Assembly: GCF_017084525.1 (NCBI RefSeq)
Contig: NZ_CP070950.1
Coordinates: forward strand, 4,340,001 to 4,404,000
Direction of reading: 5' to 3'
DNA length: 64,000 nt
Origin: Conexibacter sp. SYSU D00693
Lineage (GTDB): Bacteria > Actinomycetota > Thermoleophilia > Solirubrobacterales > Solirubrobacteraceae
Shown here: piece by piece, positions 39,625-47,444 of the stretch
How the letters are laid out: each line of letters begins with the position of its first letter
Numbering within the stretch: position 1 is the first letter of the stretch
The notes under the pieces: model-generated
Database searches by the model: none
The model's input: only the letters and a program-made list of their open reading frames with translations
Told to the model about the DNA's origin: nothing
Translations under genes and position numbers: made by a program

Positions 39625-41051
39625 CGGGCCGCACCCGGATCCTCGCCGCGGCGGCGCTGTTCGGTGCCGCCGCGCTCGCCACGCCCGCGGGCGCGCTGGC
39701 CCACGGGCTCGTCGGCCGGCAGGACCTGCCGATCCCGCGCTGGCTGTTCGCCTGGGGCGCGGCGGTCGTGCTCGTCGTGTCGTTCGTCGGCCTCGGCGTG
39801 CTGTGGGCCAAGCCGCGCCTCGAGGAGGCCGCCGAGCACCGCGTCCTCGGCGTGCCGAAGGCCCTCGAGGTCCTCGCCGGCGCGCTCGGCGTCGCCGCCT
39901 TCGCCTTCGTCGTCTACGCCGGCTTCGCCGGGACGCAGACGCCCACGGCCAACCTCGCGCCGACCGCCGTCTACGTCCTCTTCTGGGTCGGGGTCCCGGT
40001 GCTCAGCCTGCTCTTCGGCGACGTCTTCCTGGCGTTCAACCCGTGGCGGGCCATCGGACGCGCCGCCGGCTGGGTCGCGGGCCGGGTCGGTGGCGGGCGC
40101 GACGAGCTCAGCCAGCCGCTCGAGTACCCCGAGCGCCTCGGGCGCTGGCCGGCGGCGATCGGGATCCTCCTGTTCGCGTGGGTCGAGCTCGTCTTCTCCG
40201 AGCGCGACGACCCGAGCACGCTCGCGGTCCTCGCGCTCGTCTACGCCGCCTTCCAGCTCGTCGGGATGGCGCTCTACGGCGTCGACGTGTGGACCCGCCG
40301 CGCCGACGCCTTCCAGCAGTTCTTCTCGCTGTGCGCCCGCATCTCGCCGCTGCGCTGGCGCGACCGGGCGCTGTGGCGCCGGCTGCCGCTGGCGGGCGTC
40401 CCGTCGCTCAGCGCGGTCCCCGGCACCGTCGCCCTGCTCTGCGTCCTCATCGGGACGACGACCTTCGACGGCTTCTCCCAGGGCTCGCTGTGGACCGACG
40501 TCGCGCCCGACCTCCAGTCCTTCTTCCTCGACGACCTCGGCTTCGACCAGGCCCGGGCGATCGAGGCGGCGTTCACCATCGGGCTCGTCGGCTGCGTCCT
40601 GGTCGTCGCGCTCCTCTACCGCCTCGGCGCCGCCGGGATGCGGACGGTCGCGCACGACCGCGAGACGAAGGACCTGGCGCGCGTGTTCGCCCACTCGCTC
40701 GCCCCGATCGCGCTGGCCTACGCGATCGCGCACTACTTCTCGCTGCTGGCCTACCAGGGCCAGGCGATCGGCTACCTCGCCAGCGACCCGCTCGGCGACG
40801 GGTCGGACTGGTTCGGGACGGCGGGCGCGTCGATCGACTACGGCGTCGTCGACGCCAACGGCATCTGGTACGTCCAGGTGGGGGCGCTCGTGCTCGGCCA
40901 CGTCGCCGGCCTGGTCCTCGCCCACGACCGCGCGCTCGTCCTCTTCGGCAGCGGCCAGCGCGCCAGCCGCTCGCAGATGTGGATGCTCGCGGTGATGGTC
41001 GGCTTCACGTCCCTCGGCCTCTGGCTGCTGTCCGCGAGCGCGCAGACATGA
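39621..41051 (+). CDS. Polytopic membrane protein (476 aa)
   Basis: A signal-like first helix ends in GALAHGLVGRQDLPIPRWLF, and about 11-12 further membrane segments follow (for example WGAAVVLVVSFVGLGVLWA, VYVLFWVGVPVLSLLFGDVF, ALAYAIAHYFSLLAYQGQAI). The conserved FLAFNPWRAIGR loop and the HxxH-like YAIAHYFSLL suggest a metal or substrate site in the membrane. Homologues are often labelled fenitrothion hydrolase in databases; that name should not be taken as function. It overlaps the cupredoxin gene upstream and the small protein downstream by 4 bp on each side. A copper- or oxidase-related transporter is a reasonable hypothesis. Confidence 0.78.
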   Translation: MTGRTRILAAAALFGAAALATPAGALAHGLVGRQDLPIPRWLFAWGAAVVLVVSFVGLGVLWAKPRLEEAAEHRVLGVPKALEVLAGALGVAAFAFVVYAGFAGTQTPTANLAPTAVYVLFWVGVPVLSLLFGDVFLAFNPWRAIGRAAGWVAGRVGGGRDELSQPLEYPERLGRWPAAIGILLFAWVELVFSERDDPSTLAVLALVYAAFQLVGMALYGVDVWTRRADAFQQFFSLCARISPLRWRDRALWRRLPLAGVPSLSAVPGTVALLCVLIGTTTFDGFSQGSLWTDVAPDLQSFFLDDLGFDQARAIEAAFTIGLVGCVLVVALLYRLGAAGMRTVAHDRETKDLARVFAHSLAPIALAYAIAHYFSLLAYQGQAIGYLASDPLGDGSDWFGTAGASIDYGVVDANGIWYVQVGALVLGHVAGLVLAHDRALVLFGSGQRASRSQMWMLAVMVGFTSLGLWLLSASAQT

Positions 41052-41218
41052 TCGTCGCCCACGCCGGCCACTGGATCGTCAACCTCATGTACGCCCTGCC
41101 GGTGGTCATCGTCGGCGGGCTGCTCGGCTGGCAGGCGATCAAGGACCGCCGGGCGGAGCGGCGCGAGCTCGCCGCGGGGATCGCACCCCGCCCGGACGAC
41201 GACGCGCCGGTCGACTAG
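41048..41218 (+). CDS. Single-span mini membrane protein (56 aa)
   Basis: The ATG overlaps the TGA of the large membrane protein (ATGA), so it is co-translated. The sequence has one hydrophobic helix (HWIVNLMYALPVVIVGGLLG) then a charged tail (KDRRAERRELAAG; PRPDDDAP). The HAGHW start places a His pair outside the membrane. Such mini-proteins often assist assembly or electron transfer in membrane complexes. Its convergent neighbour is an SCO1-type copper chaperone, which supports a copper-related theme. Confidence 0.72.
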   Translation: MIVAHAGHWIVNLMYALPVVIVGGLLGWQAIKDRRAERRELAAGIAPRPDDDAPVD

Positions 41219-41829
41219 GCGCTGCGCCGCGCGTCGGCGGCGATGAGGCGCAGGTCGTGCGCCAGGCCGTCGGTCGTCAGGTCGCTGAAGGGGAAGCTCA
41301 CGCGCTGACGGCCCTGCGCGTCGATCAGCAGGACGCGCGAGGAGTGGTCGAAGGCGTCGCCCTGGGGCTGGATGCCGTAGGCCTTCCACACGCGCCGGAG
41401 CTCGGCGCGCGTGCCGAGCAGGAAGCGCATGCGGCCGGTCAGCCGGCGCTCGACGAGGAAGCGCTTGGCGTTCAGCGGCGTGTCGCCCTCGGGGTCGACG
41501 GAGACCGCGAGGACCGGGATGTCGTCGCCCACGCCGGACTGGTCGAGCGCCGAGCGGATCACCGACGCGGTGGTCGGGCAGGTGTCCTCGCAGGTGGAGT
41601 AGAGGAACGTCAGCGCGACAGGCGAGCCGCGCAGCGCGCTGAGGCGGACGGTCTCGCCGTCCTGGTCCTTGAGCGCGAAGTCGCGCGGCGGCACGTCGGG
41701 CGGCGTGAAGCCCTGGAACCCCGAGGCGATCCGCTCGTTCGAGGAGGGGCCGAAGAGGACGATCGCGAGCGCGGCGACGAGGACGAACGTCGCCGTGAGC
41801 ATCAGGGCTGCGCGCGTGCGGGGATGCAC
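41215..41829 (-). CDS. SCO1/SenC copper chaperone (204 aa)
   Basis: A membrane-anchored thioredoxin-fold protein that delivers copper to the CuA site of cytochrome oxidase. The N-terminal helix is ALMLTATFVLVAALAIVLFG. The copper ligands Cys80 and Cys84 are in STCEDTCP, and the distal His is in FDHSSRVLLID. The intact set and normal length suggest function. It converges on the membrane-protein operon with 4 bp overlap (CTAG). No oxidase subunit is in the window. Confidence 0.93.
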   Translation of the reverse strand: MHPRTRAALMLTATFVLVAALAIVLFGPSSNERIASGFQGFTPPDVPPRDFALKDQDGETVRLSALRGSPVALTFLYSTCEDTCPTTASVIRSALDQSGVGDDIPVLAVSVDPEGDTPLNAKRFLVERRLTGRMRFLLGTRAELRRVWKAYGIQPQGDAFDHSSRVLLIDAQGRQRVSFPFSDLTTDGLAHDLRLIAADARRSA

Positions 41830-41854
41830 CGCGTCCGACGGTAGCGCTGCCGGG

Positions 41855-42973
41855 CTACGCGGCCGGCGGCGGGTCGACCTCGGGCGCGTCGCCCTCGGCC
41901 TCGGGCGACTCGCCGGCCTCGGCCGGCGCCTCGAGCGCGGCCTCGCCGCCGGGCTCGGGCGTCTCGAGCTCGGCCTCCTGCGCGGGCGCCTCGGCGGGCG
42001 CGTCGTCGACCGGCTCCACCTCGGCGGCCGCGGGGGCCTCCTCGGCGACGGGCTGCTCGACGGCGGCGGGGGCGTCCTCGACGACGGCCGGGACCTCCTC
42101 GGCGGCGGCGGCCTCGGGCTCCTCGGGCTCGGCGGCGGCGCCGACCCCGAACGCGGCGGCGATCTCGTCCAGGCCCTTGATCTTCGTGCCGGAGAACTCG
42201 CCGAAGGACGTCGTGCCGCGGGCGCCCTTGGCGTCCTCGCGACGGCGGCGCCGCTGCTCGTCGCGGCGGCGGTCCTCCTCGTCGCGGGCGCGCCGGCGGG
42301 CGGCGCGGGCCTCGCGCTCCAGGAGGTCGCGCTTGGGGAGGATGACCTCGGCGGCGACCTCGACGTCCAGGGAGGCGACGAGCTCGCCGACGATCGCCTG
42401 GGCCAGCGCCTCGCCGACCTCGGTGCCCGGCTTGGCGCCGCGCTTCGTGCGGCGCGCGGTGTGGACGGCGCGGGCCAGCGACTTGGCGGCGTGCTGGGAG
42501 AGCGGGCGGCGCGCGCCCTTCTTGAAGCCGCGCACGCCCTCGGTCACCTCGTCGCGGACCTTCGGCGGCAGGAGCCGGTAGAGCTCCTTCATCTGCGCGA
42601 CGTCGGCGTCCTGCTTGACGAGGGCCACGACCTGGCGCAGCTCGGGGAAGGGGAGGGGCTCGCGCTTGGGCGGCGCGGGCTTCTCGCGGAGCTTCTGCTT
42701 GACGACGGGCAGCGGCTTGGGGTCGGGCGCGACGCCGAGGATCTTCGGGCCGACCGAGGGCTGGTCCTCGACCACGGGCTGCTGGGTGGCGGCGGGCGCC
42801 TCCTCGGCGGGGACCTCCGGCTCGACGGCGGCGGGCGCCTCCTCGGCGGCGGGCTGCTCGGCGGGCGGCGCGTCCTCGACCACCGGCTGCTGGGTGGCGG
42901 CGGGCGCCTCCTCGACCGGGACCTCGGCCTCGGTCCGGACCTCCTCCTCGGGGGCGGGCTGCTGCTCGCTCAT
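41855..42973 (-). CDS. Low-complexity Ala/Glu/Pro-rich protein with a helical core (372 aa)
   Basis: Residues 1-75 are made of degenerate repeats of the type PVEEAPAATQQPVVED, and the C-terminal 100 residues are of the same acidic Ala/Glu/Pro kind. Between them lies a folded, basic, helical part (about 95-250: FPELRQVVALVKQDADVAQM; YRLLPPKVRDEVTEGVRG; AQAIVGELVASLDVEVAAEV) with a coiled coil of Arg/Glu ([17 protein letters not shown]). Such ribosome- or chromatin-like composition suggests RNA or DNA binding in a condensed phase, but no family is recognised. ATG 42973 faces the TetR gene across a double operator. Confidence 0.7.
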   Translation of the reverse strand: MSEQQPAPEEEVRTEAEVPVEEAPAATQQPVVEDAPPAEQPAAEEAPAAVEPEVPAEEAPAATQQPVVEDQPSVGPKILGVAPDPKPLPVVKQKLREKPAPPKREPLPFPELRQVVALVKQDADVAQMKELYRLLPPKVRDEVTEGVRGFKKGARRPLSQHAAKSLARAVHTARRTKRGAKPGTEVGEALAQAIVGELVASLDVEVAAEVILPKRDLLEREARAARRRARDEEDRRRDEQRRRRREDAKGARGTTSFGEFSGTKIKGLDEIAAAFGVGAAAEPEEPEAAAAEEVPAVVEDAPAAVEQPVAEEAPAAAEVEPVDDAPAEAPAQEAELETPEPGGEAALEAPAEAGESPEAEGDAPEVDPPPAA

Positions 42974-43025
42974 CGTCCGGGGAGTGTGCCGCACGGTGCG
43001 AGCGCTCGCGTTCCGGCCCGCCGCC

Positions 43026-43062
43026 ACCGAACGATCTTCGGTACGCTCCGAACCTGGTTCGG
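43026..43062. promoter_or_regulatory. Double inverted repeat upstream of a TetR gene
   Basis: ACCGAA-N5-TTCGGT (43026-43042) and CCGAACC-T-GGTTCGG (43048-43062) both carry the half-site CCGAA. They sit just upstream of the TetR ATG at 43065 and 50-90 bases from the divergent gene, as expected for an autoregulating TetR repressor. Confidence 0.72.
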
Positions 43063-43064
43063 CC

Positions 43065-43637
43065 ATGCCCACCGCCACGCCCGCCCGCCGCCGCATCCTC
43101 GACGCCGCCCTCAAGCGCTTCGCCGCCGACGGCGCGCTCGGCGCGACGCTCGACGACGTCCGCAGGGACGCGGGCGCCAGCGTCGGCGCCGTCTACCACC
43201 ACTTCGCCGACAAGCAGGCGCTGCACGCCGCCGTCTTCGAGGACGTCCTCGCCACCTACCAGGAGGCGTTCGCGTCGCTGCTCGAGGAGCAGGACGACCC
43301 CGAGGCGGGCGTCCGTGCCGGCGTGGCGTTCCACCTGCGCTGGTGCGCGGCGCACCCCGACCACACGCGCGTGCTGCTGGCGGGCCCGCCGGCCGGTGCC
43401 GACGTCACCGAGCTCAACCGCACGTTCTTCCGCCGGGTGCGCGGCTGGTGGCGCCCGCACGCCCACCACGGCGCGTTGCGCGACCTCGACATCGCCCTCC
43501 TGCACGCGCTGTGGCTCGGCCCGGCGCTCGCCCTCACCCAGAACGCCCTGGCCGGGCGCGACCGCGCCCCGACCGACCACGACGCGACCGTCCTCGCCGA
43601 CGCGGCGTGGGCGGCCCTGAGGAGCCCTGACGCATGA
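43065..43637 (+). CDS. TetR-family regulator (190 aa)
   Basis: The DNA-binding part reads ARRRILDAALKRFAADGALG, ATLDDVRRDAGASVGAVYHH and FADKQALHAAVF, with the GAVYHHF motif of the family. The ligand domain follows. The start is preceded closely by the double CCGAA operator. The stop overlaps the ATG of the enoyl-CoA hydratase gene (ATGA), so it probably senses an acyl-CoA or fatty acid and controls that enzyme together with itself. Confidence 0.9.
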   Translation: MPTATPARRRILDAALKRFAADGALGATLDDVRRDAGASVGAVYHHFADKQALHAAVFEDVLATYQEAFASLLEEQDDPEAGVRAGVAFHLRWCAAHPDHTRVLLAGPPAGADVTELNRTFFRRVRGWWRPHAHHGALRDLDIALLHALWLGPALALTQNALAGRDRAPTDHDATVLADAAWAALRSPDA

Positions 43638-44476
43638 CCGACACCGCACCGCTCTACGCCACCATGCGCGCCGCCGGCGCCGGCGCCACCCACGAGGCCG
43701 TCCGCGTGCAGCGCCGCGGCGACCGGGCGACCGTCACGCTCGCGGAGCCCCGCCGCCTCAACGCCCTGAGCGCGGCGCTCATGGTCCAGCTGCGCGCCGC
43801 GCTGGAGGACCTCGCCGCCGACGAGGCGATCCGCGCGATCGTCCTCACCGGCGAGGACCCCGGCTTCAGCGCCGGCGGCGACCTGGAGATGATGGGCGCC
43901 GCCACCGCCCGCCTGTGCGACCCGGAGGACGAGCTCGGGACGACCGACGTCTGGCGCTGGATCCGCCGCGAGTTCGGCGGCGTGGTGCGGACCATCGCCC
44001 GCACCGACAAGGCGTTCGTCGCCGCGCTCAACGGGCCGGCGGCCGGCGTCGGCCTCGCGTTCGCGCTGACCTGCGACGTCGCGGTCGCCTCCGACCGGGC
44101 GGTCATCGTCCCGGCCTTCGGGCGCCTCGGCCTCCTGCCCGAGGTCGGCACGAGCTGGGCGCTCACCCGCGCGCTGGGCTACCAGGGCGCGTTCGCGTTC
44201 TTCGCCGAGGGCCGCCACCTCGACGCGCAGGAGGCCCACCGCCGCGGCCTGGTGCAGGAGGTCGTCGCCCACGACGAGCTCGCGGCCGCGGCCGAGCGCT
44301 GGTGCGACCGCGTCTGCGCGCTGGCGCCGCACGCGCTCGAGATGGCCAAGCCGCTGCTGCGCGCCGCCGCCGACGCGCCCTGGGACCACGCGCTCGCGCT
44401 CGAGGAGTACGCCGAGCCGACGTGCTTCACCACCGCGCGCTTCCGCACGGCGGTCGACGAGCTGCGCGGGCGCTAG
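43634..44476 (+). CDS. Enoyl-CoA hydratase/isomerase family protein (280 aa)
   Basis: A crotonase-fold enzyme. The oxyanion-hole loops are GFSAGGDLEMM (first) and NGPAAGVGLAFALTCDVAVA (second), and the region with GLLPEVGTSW follows the family pattern; the Glu in LPEVG corresponds to one catalytic acid of hydratases/isomerases. It may act in beta-oxidation or in degradation of an aromatic or branched acyl-CoA. It is translationally coupled to the TetR regulator upstream and converges on the amidohydrolase gene with 4 bp overlap. Confidence 0.9.
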   Translation: MTDTAPLYATMRAAGAGATHEAVRVQRRGDRATVTLAEPRRLNALSAALMVQLRAALEDLAADEAIRAIVLTGEDPGFSAGGDLEMMGAATARLCDPEDELGTTDVWRWIRREFGGVVRTIARTDKAFVAALNGPAAGVGLAFALTCDVAVASDRAVIVPAFGRLGLLPEVGTSWALTRALGYQGAFAFFAEGRHLDAQEAHRRGLVQEVVAHDELAAAAERWCDRVCALAPHALEMAKPLLRAAADAPWDHALALEEYAEPTCFTTARFRTAVDELRGR

Positions 44477-45615
44477 GGCAGCATCGCCGCCGGGGTCCGG
44501 GCGAGGATCGCCGCGCTGAGCACGAGGTCGAACCCTGGGGCGCGCAGCGGGCGCAGTGCGTCGCCCTCCTCGACGCCGTCGTAGAGCTCGAGCAGCTCGC
44601 CGATGGAGCGGATGACGTCCGCGTGGTCCCCGACGGGGTCGGCCACCGCGGCACGGACGAGGTCGATGCCCTGCCCCGGCGCCTCGCCGCGCAGCAGCGG
44701 CTCCACGGCCGAGCACAGGGTGACGTAGAGGCGCTCGAGCTCCGGGGCCAGCGGCACGTGGTCGGCCGGGAACGGCCCGACGTCGAGTGGGTCCTCGTGC
44801 GCGACGAGGCGTTCGAGCTGGCCGCCCATCACGGCCCGCAGCTGCTCGCCGGTGAGGCCGGCCTGCACGCCGAGCCGTGCGGTCATGAGGATCGCGAGCG
44901 CGGGGTTGGCGAACGGGATGTCGCTGGCGAAGAGGACCTGCCCCGGGCGGACCGTCCGGAACAGCGCCCAGACGTCGCTCGGGTTCCACCAGCTCGTGTC
45001 GAAGAAGAGGTTCGGGAGGTCGTCGGTGTGGCGCACGACCTGGTCGAAGGCCCCGATGGCGCAGTGCGCGAGCACGATCCGCAGCCCCGGGTGGCGCTGG
45101 CACAGCGCGACGGCCTGCGGCCCGATGTCCACGTCGCCCACGCCGGCGTGGACCATGATCGGCAGGCGCTGCTCGTCGGCCAGCTCGAAGACGTCGACCA
45201 GCGCCGGGTGCTCGAGGTCGAAGCCCTCGCCGCGCGGATGGAGCTTGAGCCCGACCGCGCCGTCGGCCCGCGCGCGCACCAGCTCGTCGAGCGGGTCGTC
45301 GTCGGGGTCCAGCCGCGCCAGGGCCCGGAACCGCGGCTCGCGCTCGGCCAGCGCGCAGACGCGCTCGTTGGCCGCCCGGTAGCCGCCGGGCTCCTTGAGG
45401 GGGAACACGAGCGCGCGCGAGCCGACCTGCTCGAGGGCCGCGATCGCCTCGGCCTCGGTGGCGTTGAGCCCTGCCGGGTCGCTGATCCCGACGTGCACGT
45501 GGGCGTCGAAGAGCTCGACGCCGCCGACGTGGTCGAGCGCCGCCCTCACCCAGGGCAGCAACGCCTCCTGCTGGTAGATCACGGCGCCCGTCTTGCCCGG
45601 CGGCGCCGCGTCCAC
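44473..45615 (-). CDS. Amidohydrolase-family metal-dependent hydrolase (380 aa)
   Basis: The HxH at the barrel start is FDAHVHVGIS; later metal or catalytic residues are in VGLKLHP, IMVHAGVGD, VLAHCAIGAFDQV and LFASDIPFANP (Asp). This is the amidohydrolase-2 pattern (aminocarboxymuconate semialdehyde decarboxylase, TIM-barrel hydrolases). All key His and Asp residues are present. It is the third gene after the histidine kinase and response regulator on the minus strand, 15 bases downstream of the latter, so it may be part of the same transcript. Substrate unknown. Confidence 0.88.
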   Translation of the reverse strand: MDAAPPGKTGAVIYQQEALLPWVRAALDHVGGVELFDAHVHVGISDPAGLNATEAEAIAALEQVGSRALVFPLKEPGGYRAANERVCALAEREPRFRALARLDPDDDPLDELVRARADGAVGLKLHPRGEGFDLEHPALVDVFELADEQRLPIMVHAGVGDVDIGPQAVALCQRHPGLRIVLAHCAIGAFDQVVRHTDDLPNLFFDTSWWNPSDVWALFRTVRPGQVLFASDIPFANPALAILMTARLGVQAGLTGEQLRAVMGGQLERLVAHEDPLDVGPFPADHVPLAPELERLYVTLCSAVEPLLRGEAPGQGIDLVRAAVADPVGDHADVIRSIGELLELYDGVEEGDALRPLRAPGFDLVLSAAILARTPAAMLP

Positions 45616-45630
45616 GCGCCCGGACGGGGA

Positions 45631-46266
45631 CTAGGGCTCGACGAGGCCGCGGCGGATCGCGTAGCGCACGAGCTCGACGCGGTCGCGCATCCCGAGCTTG
45701 CGCAGGAGGTTGCCGCGGTGGGACTCGACCGTCTTCTCGCTGAGGTGCAGGACCTCGGCGATCTCGCGGTTGGTGTGCGCCTCGGCGATGAGCTTGAGCA
45801 CCTCCTGCTCGCGCGGCGTCAGCGGCTCGCCGGCGGTCCGGGCGTCGGGGTCGGCCAGCCAGTCGCGCAGCAGGGAGCGCTCGACCGCGCTCGTGAGGAA
45901 CGGCTCGCCGCGGTGCACCGCCCGGACGGCCTCCACCAGGCGGGTGTCGGCCTCGCGCTTGAGGACGTAGCCGCCGGCGCCCGCGGTCAGCGCCTCGAGG
46001 ACGTAGCGCTCGTCGTCGTGCATCGAGAGGACCAGGACGCCGGCGTCGGGGAGCTGCGCGCGGATCTCGCGCGCGGCCTGCAGGCCGGTGAGCTTGGGCA
46101 TCGAGACGTCGAGCACGCAGACGTCGGGACGCTCGCGCAGGGCGACCTCGACCGCCTCGGCGCCGTCGGCCGCCTCGGCCACGACCTCCATGTCGGCCTG
46201 GCGCTCGAGCAGCAGCCGCAGCCCGCCGCGCACGACGCCGTGGTCGTCGGCGATCAGGACGCGCAC
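45631..46266 (-). CDS. NarL/FixJ-type response regulator (211 aa)
   Basis: The receiver domain begins VRVLIADDHGVVRGGLRLLL with the acidic pair DD, the phospho-acceptor Asp is in VCVLDVSMPKLTG (about residue 54) and the conserved Lys is in GYVLKREAD. The LuxR-type HTH is LTPREQEVLKLIAEAHTNRE then EVLHLSEKTVESHRGNLLRK. The GTG start overlaps the kinase stop by 13 bp, so it is the cognate partner of that kinase. The target genes probably include the amidohydrolase that follows. Confidence 0.95.
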   Translation of the reverse strand: MRVLIADDHGVVRGGLRLLLERQADMEVVAEAADGAEAVEVALRERPDVCVLDVSMPKLTGLQAAREIRAQLPDAGVLVLSMHDDERYVLEALTAGAGGYVLKREADTRLVEAVRAVHRGEPFLTSAVERSLLRDWLADPDARTAGEPLTPREQEVLKLIAEAHTNREIAEVLHLSEKTVESHRGNLLRKLGMRDRVELVRYAIRRGLVEP

Positions 46267-47276
46267 GCCAGCGCCTCCTGCAGGCGCAGCTCGACCTCGG
46301 TGCCGTACCCCGGCGCGGACCGGATCGCCACGGCGCCGCCCGCCAGCCGCGCGCGCTCGCGCATGCCCGTGAGGCCGAGGCCGCCCTCGCCCTCCTGCAC
46401 CCGGCGCACGTCGAAGCCGTCGCCGTCGTCGCGCACCGTCACGACCACCTCGCCGCCGTGGGCGCGGGCGGCGACGTGGAGCACCTGGGCGTGGCCGTGG
46501 CGGATCGCGTTGGACAGCGCCTCCTGCACCACGCGGTAGACGACGACCTGCGCGTCGGGCTGCAGCGCGTCGAGGTCGCAGTCGCCGGCGTCGAGCGACG
46601 CGCGCAGCGGCGCGCGGTCCAGCAGCGCCGCGAGCGCCACGGCGAGGCCGTGGTCGTCCAGCGCGGCGGGGCGCAGCTCGCGCGCCAGGCGCAGCAGCTC
46701 GTCCATCGCCTGCGTGGCGACCTCCTGGGTGGCGCGCAGCTCGTCGCGCAGGGCGGGCGGCGCGTCCTGCGCGGTGGCGGCGAGGCGCAGCAGGACGCCG
46801 GTCAGCGCCTGGTTGGCCTCGTCGTGCAGGTCGCGCGCGAGGCGCGCGCGCTCGGCCTCCTGGCCCTGCAGGACGGCGCCGGCGGTCCGGGCGCGCTCGT
46901 CCTCGAGCCGTCCGAGCATGCGGTTGAAGGCGTCGGTGAGGCGGGCGACCTCGGCGGAGTCGGCGTCGACCTCCGCGCGGACCTCGCCGTCGCGGGCGGC
47001 GCCGAGGTCGACGCGCTCCATGACGTCGATGAGGTGCTCGAGCGGGGCGAAGCGGCGGCGGACGACGAGCCCGTTGACGAGGACGGTGGAGAGGATCGCC
47101 GCCACCAGGACGAGCGCCTGGCGGCGCGACTCGGCGCCCGTCACGTCGAGCTGCGCGACGACGGCCGCCGCGAGGACGGTGGCGGTGATGAGCGCCGCGT
47201 TGACGGCGAGCACCTGGGTGGCGAGGGAGGTCCGGCGCAAGGCGGTGGGGGAGGGCTCGGAGCGAATGGGGTCCAC
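46254..47276 (-). CDS. Membrane sensor histidine kinase, HisKA_3 (NarX/DesK-like) type (340 aa)
   Basis: Two membrane segments (VLAVNAALITATVLAAAVVA and ALVLVAAILSTVLVNGLVV) flank a very short external loop, so it senses within or near the membrane. A HAMP domain follows (FAPLEHLIDVMERVD). The phospho-acceptor His is in LARDLHDEANQALTG, and the ATP-binding domain has VVQEALSNAIRHG (N box) and DDGDGFD with GLGLTGMRER (G boxes). The GTG at 47276 is a plausible start; another GTG lies at 47291. It works with the response regulator encoded next. Confidence 0.92.
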   Translation of the reverse strand: MDPIRSEPSPTALRRTSLATQVLAVNAALITATVLAAAVVAQLDVTGAESRRQALVLVAAILSTVLVNGLVVRRRFAPLEHLIDVMERVDLGAARDGEVRAEVDADSAEVARLTDAFNRMLGRLEDERARTAGAVLQGQEAERARLARDLHDEANQALTGVLLRLAATAQDAPPALRDELRATQEVATQAMDELLRLARELRPAALDDHGLAVALAALLDRAPLRASLDAGDCDLDALQPDAQVVVYRVVQEALSNAIRHGHAQVLHVAARAHGGEVVVTVRDDGDGFDVRRVQEGEGGLGLTGMRERARLAGGAVAIRSAPGYGTEVELRLQEALACAS

Positions 47277-47393
47277 ACCCCATGTCGGCACCCGCGGCGC
47301 GCTCCGATACCCCTGGTGCAGCCCCTCCCCACTTGGACCTGGGTTCGGGACCCGGCGGTCGGACGCGCTCGGAGGGCGGGCGCGTCCGGCCGC

Positions 47394-47432
47394 TACACTT
47401 CCTGAAGCACTGAAACCCCTCAGTCCTTCAGG
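47394..47432 (+). promoter_or_regulatory. Promoter and hairpin upstream of the rhodanese-MoeZ gene
   Basis: A TACACT -10-like box (47394-47399) runs directly into a hairpin: CCTGAAG (47401-47407) pairs with CTTCAGG (47426-47432), and the inner ACTGA (47409-47413) pairs with TCAGT (47420-47424) around an AACCCC loop. The right arm ends in AGGTGA, the likely ribosome-binding site of the gene at 47445, so folding would hide it. Confidence 0.6.
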
Positions 47433-47444
47433 TGATTGCCACAG

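Noticed and set aside
39621-41051. Annotation as fenitrothion hydrolase
   Set aside because: The name is used in databases for such membrane proteins, but nothing in the sequence shows an organophosphate hydrolase site. I report it as a membrane protein of unknown function.
42770-42915. CRISPR-like repeats
   Set aside because: Two near-identical units of about 35 bases occur here, but they encode repeated peptide in the low-complexity protein, keep the reading frame, and lack regular spacers.
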